This document shows, piece by piece, positions 1 to 9,113 of a DNA stretch of 64,000 nucleotides (the stretch's first letter is position 1; the number at the start of each line of letters is the position of its first letter). The DNA is from Cocleimonas sp. (GTDB taxonomy: Bacteria; Pseudomonadota; Gammaproteobacteria; Thiotrichales; Thiotrichaceae). The translations under genes and the position numbers were made by a program. The notes beneath the pieces were generated by a model. It did not search any database, was not told the origin of the DNA, and was given only the letters and a program-made list of their open reading frames with translations. The stretch lies in NCBI GenBank assembly GCA_021647365.1, contig JAKIUW010000016.1, positions 13,767 through 77,766 of the forward strand, read 5' to 3'.

Positions 1-120
1 GAATGTATCAATCTAAAAAAGCGATTAATGAATCTATGTTGTGAAATTAGATACTCTGCTCAAGGTCAAGAAAATTACCGCGATTTATATAGGCATTGCC
101 CAACACCTCAGGCGCTTTAA
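1..120 (+). CDS. C-terminal fragment of an unidentified protein (partial)
   Basis: Frame 1 is open from the window edge to a TAA at 118-120 and encodes 39 residues ending in CPTPQAL. I do not recognise the family. It is not the end of elongation factor Ts, which usually precedes pyrH. It could equally be a chance open frame, since the start lies outside the window. Confidence 0.3.
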   Translation, partial: ECINLKKRLMNLCCEIRYSAQGQENYRDLYRHCPTPQAL

Positions 121-354
121 ATATTTTCCTTTTTTACGTACAACCACGTTTTTCTCTTATGAGAAAATGATATAAATTATTTATAGATATTATTTCATTT
201 GTTCTTGAGAGGTAACATACAAGAGGGGTGTGCATCGCAATCATAAGAAAGTTTGGCGAGAGCAATAGCAACCACGCTTTTTTTTGTGTAATCTATGCGA
301 AATTCTGGAACCTTTCCATGTAAAGGTCTCAGGCTATCAGAGGTCTTAATTAAT
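121..354. other. Intergenic leader upstream of pyrH
   Basis: This stretch of about 230 bases is AT-rich and has no convincing ORF. A short inverted repeat (TTTCTC-TTAT-GAGAAA) lies near 151-166 without a T-tract. A promoter for the pyrH operon is expected here, but I cannot assign -35/-10 boxes with confidence. A GAGGGGTGTGC stretch near 222-232 only loosely resembles the dispersed repeat. Confidence 0.35.
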
Positions 355-1077
355 ATGTCTACAAACTATAAAAGAATATTACTCAAACTGAGTGGCGAAG
401 CCTTGATGGGCAAGCAAGACTTTGGGATTGATTCAGAAGTCTTGACAAAAACAGCAGCTGAGGTTGTTAATCAGTTAAATGCAGGCACAGAAATTGGCTT
501 GGTTATTGGTGGCGGTAATATATTTCGCGGAGCAGGTTTAGCGCAAGGCGGGATTGATCGCGTTAGTGCCGACCAAATGGGGATGTTGGCAACGGTAATG
601 AATGCACTTGCGATGCAGGATGCAATTAAGAAACAAGGCAAGAAATGTCGCGTTATGTCAGCCTTAAAAATTGACCAGTTAGGAGAAGAGTTTTCTGCAC
701 TTCGTGCCCGAGAATATTTATCTCAAGGCGAGGTTGTTATCTTTGCTGCAGGCACAGGTAATCCTTATTTCACAACGGATACAGCTGCGAGCTTACGCTC
801 TATCGAGATTGAGGCAGATTTAATATTGAAAGCCACTATGGTTGATGGTGTTTATGATTCTGACCCTAAAAAGAACCCTGATGCCGTACGTTATGAAACC
901 TTGGGCTTTAACGAAGCTATTGCAAAAGAACTAGGTGTAATGGATTTAACAGCAATGGTATTATGTCGTGAGAATAATATGCCTTTGTGTGTATTTGATA
1001 TGTTTGAAGCAGGTGCATTAGCAAAGATTGTAGGCGGTGATAAATCAACAGGAACGATTGTTGAAGTAAAAGCTTAA
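355..1077 (+). CDS. pyrH: Uridylate kinase (UMP kinase)
   Basis: Phosphorylates UMP to UDP in pyrimidine nucleotide synthesis; cytosolic hexamer of the amino-acid-kinase fold. The chosen ATG at 355 gives 240 residues starting MSTNYKRILLKLSGEAL, matching the usual family length and N-terminus. An upstream in-frame start at 295 would add 20 unconserved residues. An AGAGG lies about 11 bases upstream of 355. GGGNIFRG (nucleotide-binding) and the FTTDTAASLRS segment are present. It heads the conserved pyrH-frr-uppS-cdsA-dxr series; rpsB-tsf, its usual upstream neighbours, are not directly adjacent. Confidence 0.95.
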   Translation: MSTNYKRILLKLSGEALMGKQDFGIDSEVLTKTAAEVVNQLNAGTEIGLVIGGGNIFRGAGLAQGGIDRVSADQMGMLATVMNALAMQDAIKKQGKKCRVMSALKIDQLGEEFSALRAREYLSQGEVVIFAAGTGNPYFTTDTAASLRSIEIEADLILKATMVDGVYDSDPKKNPDAVRYETLGFNEAIAKELGVMDLTAMVLCRENNMPLCVFDMFEAGALAKIVGGDKSTGTIVEVKA

Positions 1078-1080
1078 GTG

Positions 1081-1107
1081 TCATGTAAAAGTGGGGGGGT
1101 GTGCTTT
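1081..1107 (+). repeat. Dispersed G-tract repeat, single arm
   Basis: TCATGTAAAAGT, seven G, then TGTGCTTT, directly after the pyrH stop. A single arm with no inverted partner, so no long hairpin here. Member of the family found at about 20 loci in this window. Confidence 0.85.
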
Positions 1108-1234
1108 CAGTCGATAGACTTAAAGATATTTCTAATTGCGAAAAAGATTAAACTTTTTTGCACGAGAAACACACATAATCCTAATATAGTTGTAATTATA
1201 GAAAGTTAAGTTCTAAAGAGAAGGTGGAACACAG

Positions 1235-1792
1235 ATGATAAATGAAATAAAGAAAGATGCAGGTATCCGTATGGATAAAAGTATCGAATCACTCAAGACT
1301 GAATTAGCAAAGGTACGCACGGGTCGTGCACACCCTAGTTTGCTAGAGCATATCACTGTGGATTATTACGGTGCACAAACGCCACTCAGTCAAGTAGCTA
1401 GTATCGGTGTTGAAGATGCGAGAACATTAACTGTAACGCCGTGGGAAGCACCTTTAGTTCAAGCCATCGAAAAAGCTATTATGAATTCTGACTTGGGATT
1501 GAATCCAAACTCGGCAGGCACCGTGATTCGTATTCCGATGCCACAGCTTACCGAAGAGCGTCGCCGTGACTTGGTTAAAGTCGTAAAGCATGAAGGTGAG
1601 AATTGTAAAATAGCCATTCGTAATATTCGTCGTGATGCAAACTCAGATTTTAAATCTTTAGAAAAAGAGAAGGAAATTTCTGAAGATGATGAACGTAATG
1701 CACAAGAAGCAATTCAAAAACTAACAGATGAGCATGTGAAGACTATTGATGAGCTTATCGTGCTTAAAGAAGCGGACTTGATGAAGGTTTAA
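1235..1792 (+). CDS. frr: Ribosome recycling factor
   Basis: Dissociates post-termination ribosomes together with EF-G and IF-3. At 185 residues it is the normal length, and family segments are obvious: KVRTGRAHPSLL, the IRIPMPQLTEERRRDLVK helix region, and the charged C-terminal helix. GAGAAGGTGGAA just before the ATG is a good ribosome binding site. It lies about 160 bases after pyrH, with one repeat arm between the two genes. Confidence 0.96.
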   Translation: MINEIKKDAGIRMDKSIESLKTELAKVRTGRAHPSLLEHITVDYYGAQTPLSQVASIGVEDARTLTVTPWEAPLVQAIEKAIMNSDLGLNPNSAGTVIRIPMPQLTEERRRDLVKVVKHEGENCKIAIRNIRRDANSDFKSLEKEKEISEDDERNAQEAIQKLTDEHVKTIDELIVLKEADLMKV

Positions 1793-1826
1793 AGTTTCTA
1801 GGTAAATAATAGAAATTTTCCTGACT

Positions 1827-2576
1827 ATGGATACAGAACAAAACATTCCACGCCACATTGCCATTGTACTGGACGGCAATGGTCGTTGGGCTAGAGCAAA
1901 ACGTCGACCTCGTTTTATGGGGCATAAAAAAGGTGTTGAAGCTGTTCGTGAAATTGTAAAAGCGTGTGGAGCCTTAAATGTTGAATGTTTAACGCTCTTT
2001 GCTTTTAGTAGCGAAAATTGGAAACGCCCCGAAGAAGAAATAAAAAATCTAATGGGTTTGTTTATGTTGGCGTTAGATCGCGAAGCAAAGTCCATGGCGC
2101 GCAATAATGTCAAACTCCAAATTATTGGGGATCTCAGTTTTTTCTCCGAAAAGCTCCAAGTGAAAATCAAGCAAGTAGAAGAACTTACAGCGCATTGTGA
2201 TGGGTTACGGCTTATTATTGCTGCTAATTATGGTGGGCGTTGGGATATTACACAGGCGGCTAAATTGCTAGCAAAAAAAGTGGCATCAGGTGAAATGGAT
2301 GCTGATCTGATCAATGAAGATGACATTTCATCCCAATTAACAACCGCTGGTTTACCTGACCCTGATTTGTTTATTCGAACGGGTGGAGACAAGCGGATTA
2401 GCAATTTTTTAATTTGGCAGATGGCGTATGCTGAACTGTATTTCACTGACGTTCTATGGCCAGACTTTGATCAAAATGAATTACATAAAGCGATTGCGGA
2501 CTATTCTTCACGCCAACGTCGTTTTGGTAAAACAAGCGAACAGGTCATAGCGGACGAAGTCGCGTCATCTAAATAG
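1827..2576 (+). CDS. uppS: Undecaprenyl diphosphate synthase
   Basis: cis-Prenyltransferase that condenses IPP onto FPP to make the C55 carrier lipid for peptidoglycan and O-antigen. At 249 residues it is family length. DGNGRWA near residues 16-22 contains the catalytic Asp (D16), and the C-terminal DLFIRTGGDKRISNFLIWQ motif is intact. It follows frr by 34 bases and precedes cdsA by 9, so co-transcription is likely. Confidence 0.96.
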   Translation: MDTEQNIPRHIAIVLDGNGRWARAKRRPRFMGHKKGVEAVREIVKACGALNVECLTLFAFSSENWKRPEEEIKNLMGLFMLALDREAKSMARNNVKLQIIGDLSFFSEKLQVKIKQVEELTAHCDGLRLIIAANYGGRWDITQAAKLLAKKVASGEMDADLINEDDISSQLTTAGLPDPDLFIRTGGDKRISNFLIWQMAYAELYFTDVLWPDFDQNELHKAIADYSSRQRRFGKTSEQVIADEVASSK

Positions 2577-2585
2577 GGAATTATA

Positions 2586-3404
2586 ATGGATTCAGCTCTC
2601 AAACAGCGTGTCATTACAGGCGTATTGCTCATTGTTGCCGTATTATTGGGTGTACTGTTGTTGCCGAATACTGCCTTTGCAGTGGCTGCTTTAATTGTTT
2701 TTGTCAGTATCGGTGGCTGGGAGTGGGGCAAGTTAGTTTCTTTTGATGGTTTTAGTCGCGGACTGTTTGTAGTTGCTTTATTAGGCACAGCGCTTACGGC
2801 TTATATGGTAAATGATTTACGTTGGGCTTTTATCGTTGCAGGTGTTGTTTGGTGGGTGGCTGTTCTAGTCTTGCTGGCAATTTATGAGCAAGGTTCGTAT
2901 TTTTATAAAAATTATCCGTGGTTATTACGCCTTACGGCATTCTTGGTGCTTGTTCCTGCATGGATTGCTTTAATCACTTTGCATCAGCATTACCCTTCGC
3001 TTGTTTTGTATTTGATATTTTTAGTCGCTATAACCGATAGTGGTGCGTACTTTACGGGCAAAGCTTTTGGTAAAAATAAGTTAGCGCCTGAATTAAGCCC
3101 TGGGAAAACACGAGAAGGTATGTTTGGTGGCGTGGCGGGTGCAGTTATTTGGTCTATATTGGGTGCTTGGTTCTTTGGATTGCCGTCGACGGATTTTATC
3201 TACTTTGTTTTATTGTCTCTAGTGGTTGCATTTATATCGGTTGCAGGAGATTTATTTGAAAGCTTAATTAAGCGAGAAGCGGGGCAGAAAGATTCTGGTA
3301 ATATTTTGCCAGGGCATGGCGGAATTTTAGATCGTGTTGATGGATTGATTGCCACACTGCCTTTATTCACCTTAGGCATTTTCTGGGGTGCTATGCCCAT
3401 ATGA
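2586..3404 (+). CDS. cdsA: Phosphatidate cytidylyltransferase (CDP-diglyceride synthase)
   Basis: Integral inner-membrane enzyme making CDP-diacylglycerol from phosphatidate and CTP, the branch point of phospholipid synthesis. The 272 residues are strongly hydrophobic with several membrane segments. The family signature is complete near the C-terminus: SLIKREAGQKDSG followed by LPGHGGILDRVDG. Its stop overlaps the dxr start by 4 bases (ATGA). Confidence 0.95.
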   Translation: MDSALKQRVITGVLLIVAVLLGVLLLPNTAFAVAALIVFVSIGGWEWGKLVSFDGFSRGLFVVALLGTALTAYMVNDLRWAFIVAGVVWWVAVLVLLAIYEQGSYFYKNYPWLLRLTAFLVLVPAWIALITLHQHYPSLVLYLIFLVAITDSGAYFTGKAFGKNKLAPELSPGKTREGMFGGVAGAVIWSILGAWFFGLPSTDFIYFVLLSLVVAFISVAGDLFESLIKREAGQKDSGNILPGHGGILDRVDGLIATLPLFTLGIFWGAMPI

Positions 3405-4600
3405 GTGATGGTAAGCCATATGGTATCTGTATATTAGGTGCTACGGGTACGATTGGTGTTAATACCTTAGATGTAATTGCACGGCATCCTAATCAATATC
3501 ATGTGGTTGCGCTTTCCGCTAATAGCAGCGTAGAAAAACTATTGCAACAATGTTTAGATGTTAACCCCCAATATGCAGTGATGGTTGATGAAAATGCTGC
3601 AGAACAGTTAGAACATCATTTAAAAGTGGGGGGGTGTGCTACACAAGTATTATCAGGCAAACAAGCTTTAGAAGAAATAGTAGTATTGCCAGAAGTTGAT
3701 TATGTGATGGCTGCCATCGTCGGCGCGGCAGGTTTGTTACCAAACTTAGCGGCGGCAAAAGCAGGTAAGCGAGTCATGCTCGCTAATAAAGAATCACTCG
3801 TAATGTCGGGCAAGCTCTTTATGGATGCTATCCATGATAATCGTGATAAGGGTGCTGAATTATTGCCCATAGATAGCGAGCATAATGCTATTTTCCAATC
3901 CATGCCCCCGCTTGTCGAAGGACAACAACAAAAAGCGGGTGTTACAAAAATTCTCCTAACAGCATCTGGAGGTCCTTTTCGGACGTGGGATATTGGTGCA
4001 TTAAAAGATGTTACGCCTGAGCAGGCGGTGGCGCACCCAAACTGGGTGATGGGTCAGAAAATATCGGTAGATTCTGCAACAATGATGAATAAAGGGCTGG
4101 AAGTTATTGAAGCTTGTTGGTTGTTTGATGTGCCTGAGGATCAGATTCAAGTGGTGATTCATCCACAAAGCATGATTCATTCAATGGTTTCTTATACGGA
4201 TGGCTCGGTGTTGGCACAGCTGGGTAACCCCGATATGCGTACACCCATCGCTTATGCGCTCGGTTATCCCAAAAGAATTGATTCAGGCGTTTCACAGTTG
4301 GATATTTTTGATGTGGCACGATTAGATTTTGAGAAGCCAGATTTTGAAAGGTATCGCTGTTTGCAATTAGCTTATGATGCGCACCGCATTGGTGGTTATG
4401 CAACGATTGCTTTAAATGCTGCGAATGAAATGGCAGTTGATGCATTTTTAAATAAACGGATTAGCTTTACTACAATACCACTTGTCATAGAAAACGCGCT
4501 TGAGCAAGCTCCTACAGGGACACCTGAGAAAATAGATGATATACTTGCACAAGATTTAAGCAGTCGTGATCAGAGTAAACGGTATATTTCTGGCTTATAA
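3401..4600 (+). CDS. dxr: 1-deoxy-D-xylulose 5-phosphate reductoisomerase
   Basis: Second step of the MEP isoprenoid pathway (DXP to MEP, NADPH-dependent); supplies the IPP used by UppS next door. 399 residues, full length. GATGTIG (NADPH binding) near the N-terminus, LLPIDSEHNAIFQ (metal and substrate), SGGPFRTW, and ISVDSATMMNKGLE are intact. Oddity: bases 3614-3640 match the dispersed G-tract repeat and encode HHLKVGGCA. From remembered E. coli Dxr, the segment has the same length, so nothing appears to be inserted or lost. Confidence 0.96.
   Translation: MSDGKPYGICILGATGTIGVNTLDVIARHPNQYHVVALSANSSVEKLLQQCLDVNPQYAVMVDENAAEQLEHHLKVGGCATQVLSGKQALEEIVVLPEVDYVMAAIVGAAGLLPNLAAAKAGKRVMLANKESLVMSGKLFMDAIHDNRDKGAELLPIDSEHNAIFQSMPPLVEGQQQKAGVTKILLTASGGPFRTWDIGALKDVTPEQAVAHPNWVMGQKISVDSATMMNKGLEVIEACWLFDVPEDQIQVVIHPQSMIHSMVSYTDGSVLAQLGNPDMRTPIAYALGYPKRIDSGVSQLDIFDVARLDFEKPDFERYRCLQLAYDAHRIGGYATIALNAANEMAVDAFLNKRISFTTIPLVIENALEQAPTGTPEKIDDILAQDLSSRDQSKRYISGL
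3614..3640 (+). repeat. Dispersed G-tract repeat embedded in dxr
   Basis: CATCATTTAAAAGT, seven G, then TGTGCT: one mismatch to the consensus over about 27 bases (CATCATG becomes CATCATT). Read in the dxr frame it gives HHLKVGGCA and leaves the reading frame open. Confidence 0.75.
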
Positions 4601-4639
4601 AAAATAACATCAATATTTAAATTATCTAAAGAAAATAAT

Positions 4640-6037
4640 ATGGCAACAGCACTTACAATACTCATCGCTATCGCAGCCTTCATCGTAGCGATAGCAATTC
4701 TCGTAGGCATTCATGAATTTGGACATTTTTGGGTGGCTCGTATATTAGGTATAAAAATTATACGTTTCGCCATTGGCTTTGGAAAGCCCCTTTGGACGTA
4801 TAAATCCAAAGATAAAGATCAAACAGAATACGTTTTAGCTGCTATTCCTATGGGTGGTTATGTAAAAATGTTGGATGAACGTGAAGGCGATGTAGACCCA
4901 AGCGAAAAGCATCGGGCATTTAATACTCAACCAGTGTGGAAGCGTTTTTTAGTGGTGCTTGCGGGGCCTGTGTTTAATTTTATATTCTCAATTGCTGCGT
5001 TTGCACTTTTAATGATGATGGGCGTCGATTCTGTGCGTCCTTATGTGGGGGATATTGCACCAAACACACCTGCTGCTAAATCAGGCTTTGAGATAAAAGA
5101 CAAAATAGTTGCCATCAATGATATTGAAATTGAATCAATGCGTCAGGTGCGATTAACCCTTCTTAACGAATATTTGATAGATCCTAAGTTAACCATACAT
5201 GTTGAAACACGTTCTGGGAGTCAAGCAAGCCGTTCACTAGATTTAAGTAATACCGCATTGTTGGCAGATGAAGGAGATTATTTCTTAAAAACAGGTATGG
5301 ACTTTTGGCGACCACCAGTGAGTTCAATTAGTGTGGGGAAAGTGCTGCCTAAGACAGCCGCAGAGGTTGCAGGTGTTAAAGCCGATGATAAATTGGTAAG
5401 TGTTGATGGTGAAAAAGTTGTATCAGGTAAGTTTTTCTCGGAATATATAAATGCACATGCAGGAAAATCAGTGCAACTTGGTATAGAGAGAAAGGGTGAT
5501 AATATAGTATTAGCTATCACTCCGCGCCTAACAGAGTATGAGGGGAAAAAGCGTGGTCAGATAGGTGTTGGTTTGGTCGCTAACTATGCTGAAGAGGAAA
5601 GAAAAGATTTGTTTTTTACACGTAAGGCTTCTTTTGGCGAATCATTAAAATTTGGCGTTACAGAAACCTACGACTTATCGATTATGACACTCAAAGTAAT
5701 GGGTAGATTAATTACAGGAAAAGCATCATTAAAGAATATATCTGGTCCAGGTACTATTGCTAGTTTTGCAGGAAAGAGCGCGTTAATCGGGTTTTCTGCC
5801 TTTCTCACGCTGATGGCAATTGTGAGTTTGAGCCTTGGAGTGTTAAATTTACTACCGATACCCATGCTAGATGGAGGGCATTTAATGTACTACATCATCG
5901 AATTGGTCAAGGGAAGTCCAGTTTCAGAAAGGGTTGAAGCGATTGGAGTGCGTATAGGGATGGGTATAGTTGGCGTTCTGATGGTAGTGGCTATCTATAA
6001 TGATCTTGATCGATTTACAAGCTGGATAGCAAGTTAA
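4640..6037 (+). CDS. rseP: RIP metalloprotease RseP (site-2 protease)
   Basis: Intramembrane zinc protease that cleaves anti-sigma factor RseA in the sigma-E envelope stress response and clears signal-peptide remnants. 465 residues. HEFGH at residues 25-29 in the first membrane segment gives two zinc ligands and the catalytic Glu; the third ligand is in LLPIPMLDGGH in the C-terminal membrane part. Two PDZ domains lie between (GDIAPNTPAAKSGF and KVLPKTAAEVAGV). It is followed by bamA, the usual neighbour. Confidence 0.95.
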   Translation: MATALTILIAIAAFIVAIAILVGIHEFGHFWVARILGIKIIRFAIGFGKPLWTYKSKDKDQTEYVLAAIPMGGYVKMLDEREGDVDPSEKHRAFNTQPVWKRFLVVLAGPVFNFIFSIAAFALLMMMGVDSVRPYVGDIAPNTPAAKSGFEIKDKIVAINDIEIESMRQVRLTLLNEYLIDPKLTIHVETRSGSQASRSLDLSNTALLADEGDYFLKTGMDFWRPPVSSISVGKVLPKTAAEVAGVKADDKLVSVDGEKVVSGKFFSEYINAHAGKSVQLGIERKGDNIVLAITPRLTEYEGKKRGQIGVGLVANYAEEERKDLFFTRKASFGESLKFGVTETYDLSIMTLKVMGRLITGKASLKNISGPGTIASFAGKSALIGFSAFLTLMAIVSLSLGVLNLLPIPMLDGGHLMYYIIELVKGSPVSERVEAIGVRIGMGIVGVLMVVAIYNDLDRFTSWIAS

Positions 6038-6071
6038 CGATCACTGTAATAATAAAAGTTAGGGTAATAAT

Positions 6072-8369
6072 ATGAAAAACCAAGTAATTAAAGCTTCTTT
6101 AGCTGGTTGTTTGCTAGCGTTAAGTCAAGGTGTTTGGGCTGATAGTTTTGTTCTTAAAGATGTTCAAGTTAGCGGTTTAGAACGTGTTGCCGCTGGTACT
6201 GTTCTTAGTAATGTCCCTGTTCGTGTTGGTCAAACATTTGATGACAATATGACGGCAGGTATTGTTCGCTCTCTCTTTAAAACTGGATTATTTGATGATG
6301 TAAAAATCAGCAGACGTGGCAATGTTTTATTGGTAAATGTTCAAGAGCGTGCCGCCGTTGGCGATATCAAAGTTTCTGGAAATCATGTTATTCCTACAAA
6401 AGCACTTTTAGCTGCACTGAAACAAGCGGGAGTAGCTAAAGGACGACCTTTAGATAAGTCAGCGCTAAACAAAATTCAGAAAGAAATAAAGCAACAATAT
6501 CTCGCTCGTGGTAACTATGCAGCGAATGTTGAAACAAAACTTCAAAAACTTCCTCGTAACCGCGTCGGTGTGAATATAAAAGTTCAAGAGGGTGGTGTTG
6601 CACGTATTAAGCGTTTGAAGATTAGTGGCAACAAAGCATACTCAGAAGCAACATTAATGAAGTTACTTGAGTCAGGCACGAGAGGTAAGGTTGCTTTCCT
6701 GAGCAGTCGTGACAAGTACTCAAAAGAAAAATTAGTGGGTGATATTGATAAGCTCACATCGTTCTACCGTGATAGAGGTTATTTAAATTTTGAAGTGCTT
6801 TCAACCCAAGTCGCTTTATCAAAAGATAAAAAATCTGTTTTTGTTAATCTAAATATTAAAGAAGGTGATCAATACCGTGTTGGTAAGGTCAAAGTGGTTG
6901 GTGATACAGGCTTAAGTAATACCGAAATACAAAGACTTCTTACGCTAAGAGAAGGACAGATTTTCTCACAAACCAAGCTAGCTGAAACACGTAAAAACGT
7001 AAAAAATAGATTAGGTAAAGATGGTTTCGCATTCTCTCGTATTGGCATACTGCCGAAGGTGGACAATGTTAATAAACGTGTTGATCTTACTTTTCAAGCA
7101 GAGAAAGGTCAGCGCACTTACGTTAGACGAATCAATATCCGTGGTAACTTTCGAACAAAAGAAGAAGTTTTCCGTCGTGAAATGCGTCAGCTAGAGAGTT
7201 CTTTCCTTTCAAAACAAAAGGTCGTGCGTTCAAAAGAACGTATTCAACGTTTGCCTTTTGTTGAGAGTGTAAAAATAACAACATCTCCTGTCGCAGGTCG
7301 TAGTGATCAGGTTGATTTGGATGTCATTGTTAGCGAAAAATCATCAAATAGATTCAATGCCGGTGTTGGTTACTCTGGTAACAGCGTAACCTTTAATGTT
7401 GGGCTTACACAAAATAACTTTATGGGAACAGGCAAGAGTTTGTCAGTCTCTGCAGTTAATAGTAAGTCAACTAAAAGCTTTCGTGTCAGTCATAACAACC
7501 CCTATCATACCGTTGATGGTGTAGGTCGTGGTTTCAATGTTTATTACAACAAGACAGATGCCATTGAAGATGATTTGTCTGACTACAGTAGTAATGCATA
7601 TGGTGCTGATATTAACTACACCATACCATTAACAGAGGATAACTCTTTACGCTTTAGCATTGGTGGTGAGCATCGTGAGATTATTACATCAAGTCTAACG
7701 CCAGATCATATTAAAGATTTTGTTACTGATAATGGTGACAATTATAATAATATTTTAGGGAAGGTAAGCTATGTGCATGATACACGTGATCGTTTCTTAT
7801 TCCCGACAAAAGGTCAAAGACAAAGCATTGCTTTAGAGGTTGGCTTGCCAGGTAGTGATCTTGAATACTACAAGCTTAAATACAGAGCAGCTAAGTACTT
7901 GCCTGTAACAGAGAAAATGACTTTTGCACTAAAAGGCGGAATTTCATACGGAGAGGGTTTTGGAGATACTAAAGATTTACCATTTTTTGAGCGCTTCTAT
8001 GCAGGTGGTATCAGCACGGTTAGAGGTTTTGATAATAATAGCCTAGGTCCTAAAACTAAGGTAAATAATGTAGAAAATAAAGACCCTGCTGGTGGTAACC
8101 TTGCGGTTAATGCTCGAGCTGAACTACTCTTCCCAGTACCTTTTGCTGAAGACGTGAAAGGTTTGCGCATGAGTGCTTTTGTTGATGCGGGTAATGTATA
8201 TAAAGACTTTGATACATTTGAAGCGGACGATATTCGTTATTCAGCAGGTCTCTCGGCGACTTGGATATCACCGCTGGGTCCGTTTACACTAAGCTATGCG
8301 AAGCCTCTTAATGCTGACCCGCAGGATGAGATTCAAGAGCTACAATTCTCAATAGGTGCAAGCTTCTAA
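6072..8369 (+). CDS. bamA: Outer membrane protein assembly factor BamA
   Basis: Central Omp85 component of the BAM complex, inserting beta-barrel proteins into the outer membrane. 765 residues: signal peptide (cleavage likely after VWA near residue 23), five POTRA domains over roughly residues 25-420, then a 16-strand barrel with the conserved VRGF motif (GGISTVRGFDNNSLG) and a C-terminal Phe (IGASF), as needed for BAM recognition. A perfect hairpin with a T-tract follows the gene. Confidence 0.96.
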   Translation: MKNQVIKASLAGCLLALSQGVWADSFVLKDVQVSGLERVAAGTVLSNVPVRVGQTFDDNMTAGIVRSLFKTGLFDDVKISRRGNVLLVNVQERAAVGDIKVSGNHVIPTKALLAALKQAGVAKGRPLDKSALNKIQKEIKQQYLARGNYAANVETKLQKLPRNRVGVNIKVQEGGVARIKRLKISGNKAYSEATLMKLLESGTRGKVAFLSSRDKYSKEKLVGDIDKLTSFYRDRGYLNFEVLSTQVALSKDKKSVFVNLNIKEGDQYRVGKVKVVGDTGLSNTEIQRLLTLREGQIFSQTKLAETRKNVKNRLGKDGFAFSRIGILPKVDNVNKRVDLTFQAEKGQRTYVRRINIRGNFRTKEEVFRREMRQLESSFLSKQKVVRSKERIQRLPFVESVKITTSPVAGRSDQVDLDVIVSEKSSNRFNAGVGYSGNSVTFNVGLTQNNFMGTGKSLSVSAVNSKSTKSFRVSHNNPYHTVDGVGRGFNVYYNKTDAIEDDLSDYSSNAYGADINYTIPLTEDNSLRFSIGGEHREIITSSLTPDHIKDFVTDNGDNYNNILGKVSYVHDTRDRFLFPTKGQRQSIALEVGLPGSDLEYYKLKYRAAKYLPVTEKMTFALKGGISYGEGFGDTKDLPFFERFYAGGISTVRGFDNNSLGPKTKVNNVENKDPAGGNLAVNARAELLFPVPFAEDVKGLRMSAFVDAGNVYKDFDTFEADDIRYSAGLSATWISPLGPFTLSYAKPLNADPQDEIQELQFSIGASF

Positions 8370-8402
8370 TTTGTAGTAAGTGTATTAATAATATTGATTT
8401 AC

Positions 8403-8453
8403 AAAGCACACCCCCCTAGTTTTACATCATGTAAAACTAGGGGGGTGTGCTTT
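8403..8453. repeat. Paired dispersed repeat forming a perfect hairpin after bamA
   Basis: Two head-to-head arms, 8403-8427 and 8429-8453, are perfectly complementary over 25 bp around a single central base. They are of the TAG variant (C6 TAGTTTTACAT / ATGTAAAACTA G6). The right arm runs into seven T, so on the + strand it looks like an intrinsic terminator for the bamA transcript. Confidence 0.9.
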
Positions 8454-8522
8454 TTTTGTGTTGATCCATTCAAAGACCTCTAATAGTGTTAAATTCTGCT
8501 GACTCTAGTACAATCGGTAGCC

Positions 8523-9113
8523 ATGATTAGACTTAAACAACAAAGTGATAAAATAAAAGGTAATAAACACACAGTACTTATTGCCTTTTCTGTATTTATA
8601 AATATGCTTTTTATAAGTCTTTTTTCGGTGGCTTATGCAGAAGATGCGGTTTCTGTTGGTGTAGTTAATGTGACGTTTCTAATGGAAAATGCACCACAAG
8701 CAGAGGTAGCGAGTAGCAACTTAAAAGATAAGTTTTTACCACAAGAGCAGAAACTTGCCGAAGACTTGGAGCAAATTAATGGCTTAGAGATTGGGTTAAA
8801 AGAACTAATTGTATCAAAAGAAAATGCTGATATAAGACGACAAAAAGAAAGAGAGTTGCGCTCTCGTAAACGAGCACGTAGCCGATCTTTACAAGACTTT
8901 AGAGAAGAGTTACGTTTTGCCAGAGATGCGGCACTTGATGTTGTTCAAAAAGAAGTTTTCAGTGCGATCGACGAAGTAAGAAAAGAAAAAAATATAGATA
9001 TTATTCTTCAAGATTATATTTCTGCTAGCCAACGCGTTGATATAACACCTGTGGTATTAGGCTTTCTTAAAAAGAAGCTTGAGATTGATACTAAGGCAAA
9101 AGAAAGTCAATGA
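8523..9113 (+). CDS. skp: OmpH/Skp family periplasmic chaperone
   Basis: Periplasmic chaperone holding unfolded outer-membrane proteins on the way to BamA. 196 residues with an N-terminal signal peptide (hydrophobic residues about 20-37, cleavage likely after AYA), then SVGVVNVTFLMENAP (family start), a long charged coiled-coil region, and a C-terminal IDIILQDYISAS strand. Its stop overlaps lpxD by 4 bases (ATGA). The gene order bamA-skp-lpxD is canonical. Confidence 0.92.
   Translation: MIRLKQQSDKIKGNKHTVLIAFSVFINMLFISLFSVAYAEDAVSVGVVNVTFLMENAPQAEVASSNLKDKFLPQEQKLAEDLEQINGLEIGLKELIVSKENADIRRQKERELRSRKRARSRSLQDFREELRFARDAALDVVQKEVFSAIDEVRKEKNIDIILQDYISASQRVDITPVVLGFLKKKLEIDTKAKESQ

Noticed and set aside
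222..235. GAGGGGTGTGCATC upstream of pyrH as a repeat remnant
   Set aside because: Only four G and no CATGTAAAAGT half; too short to separate from chance.
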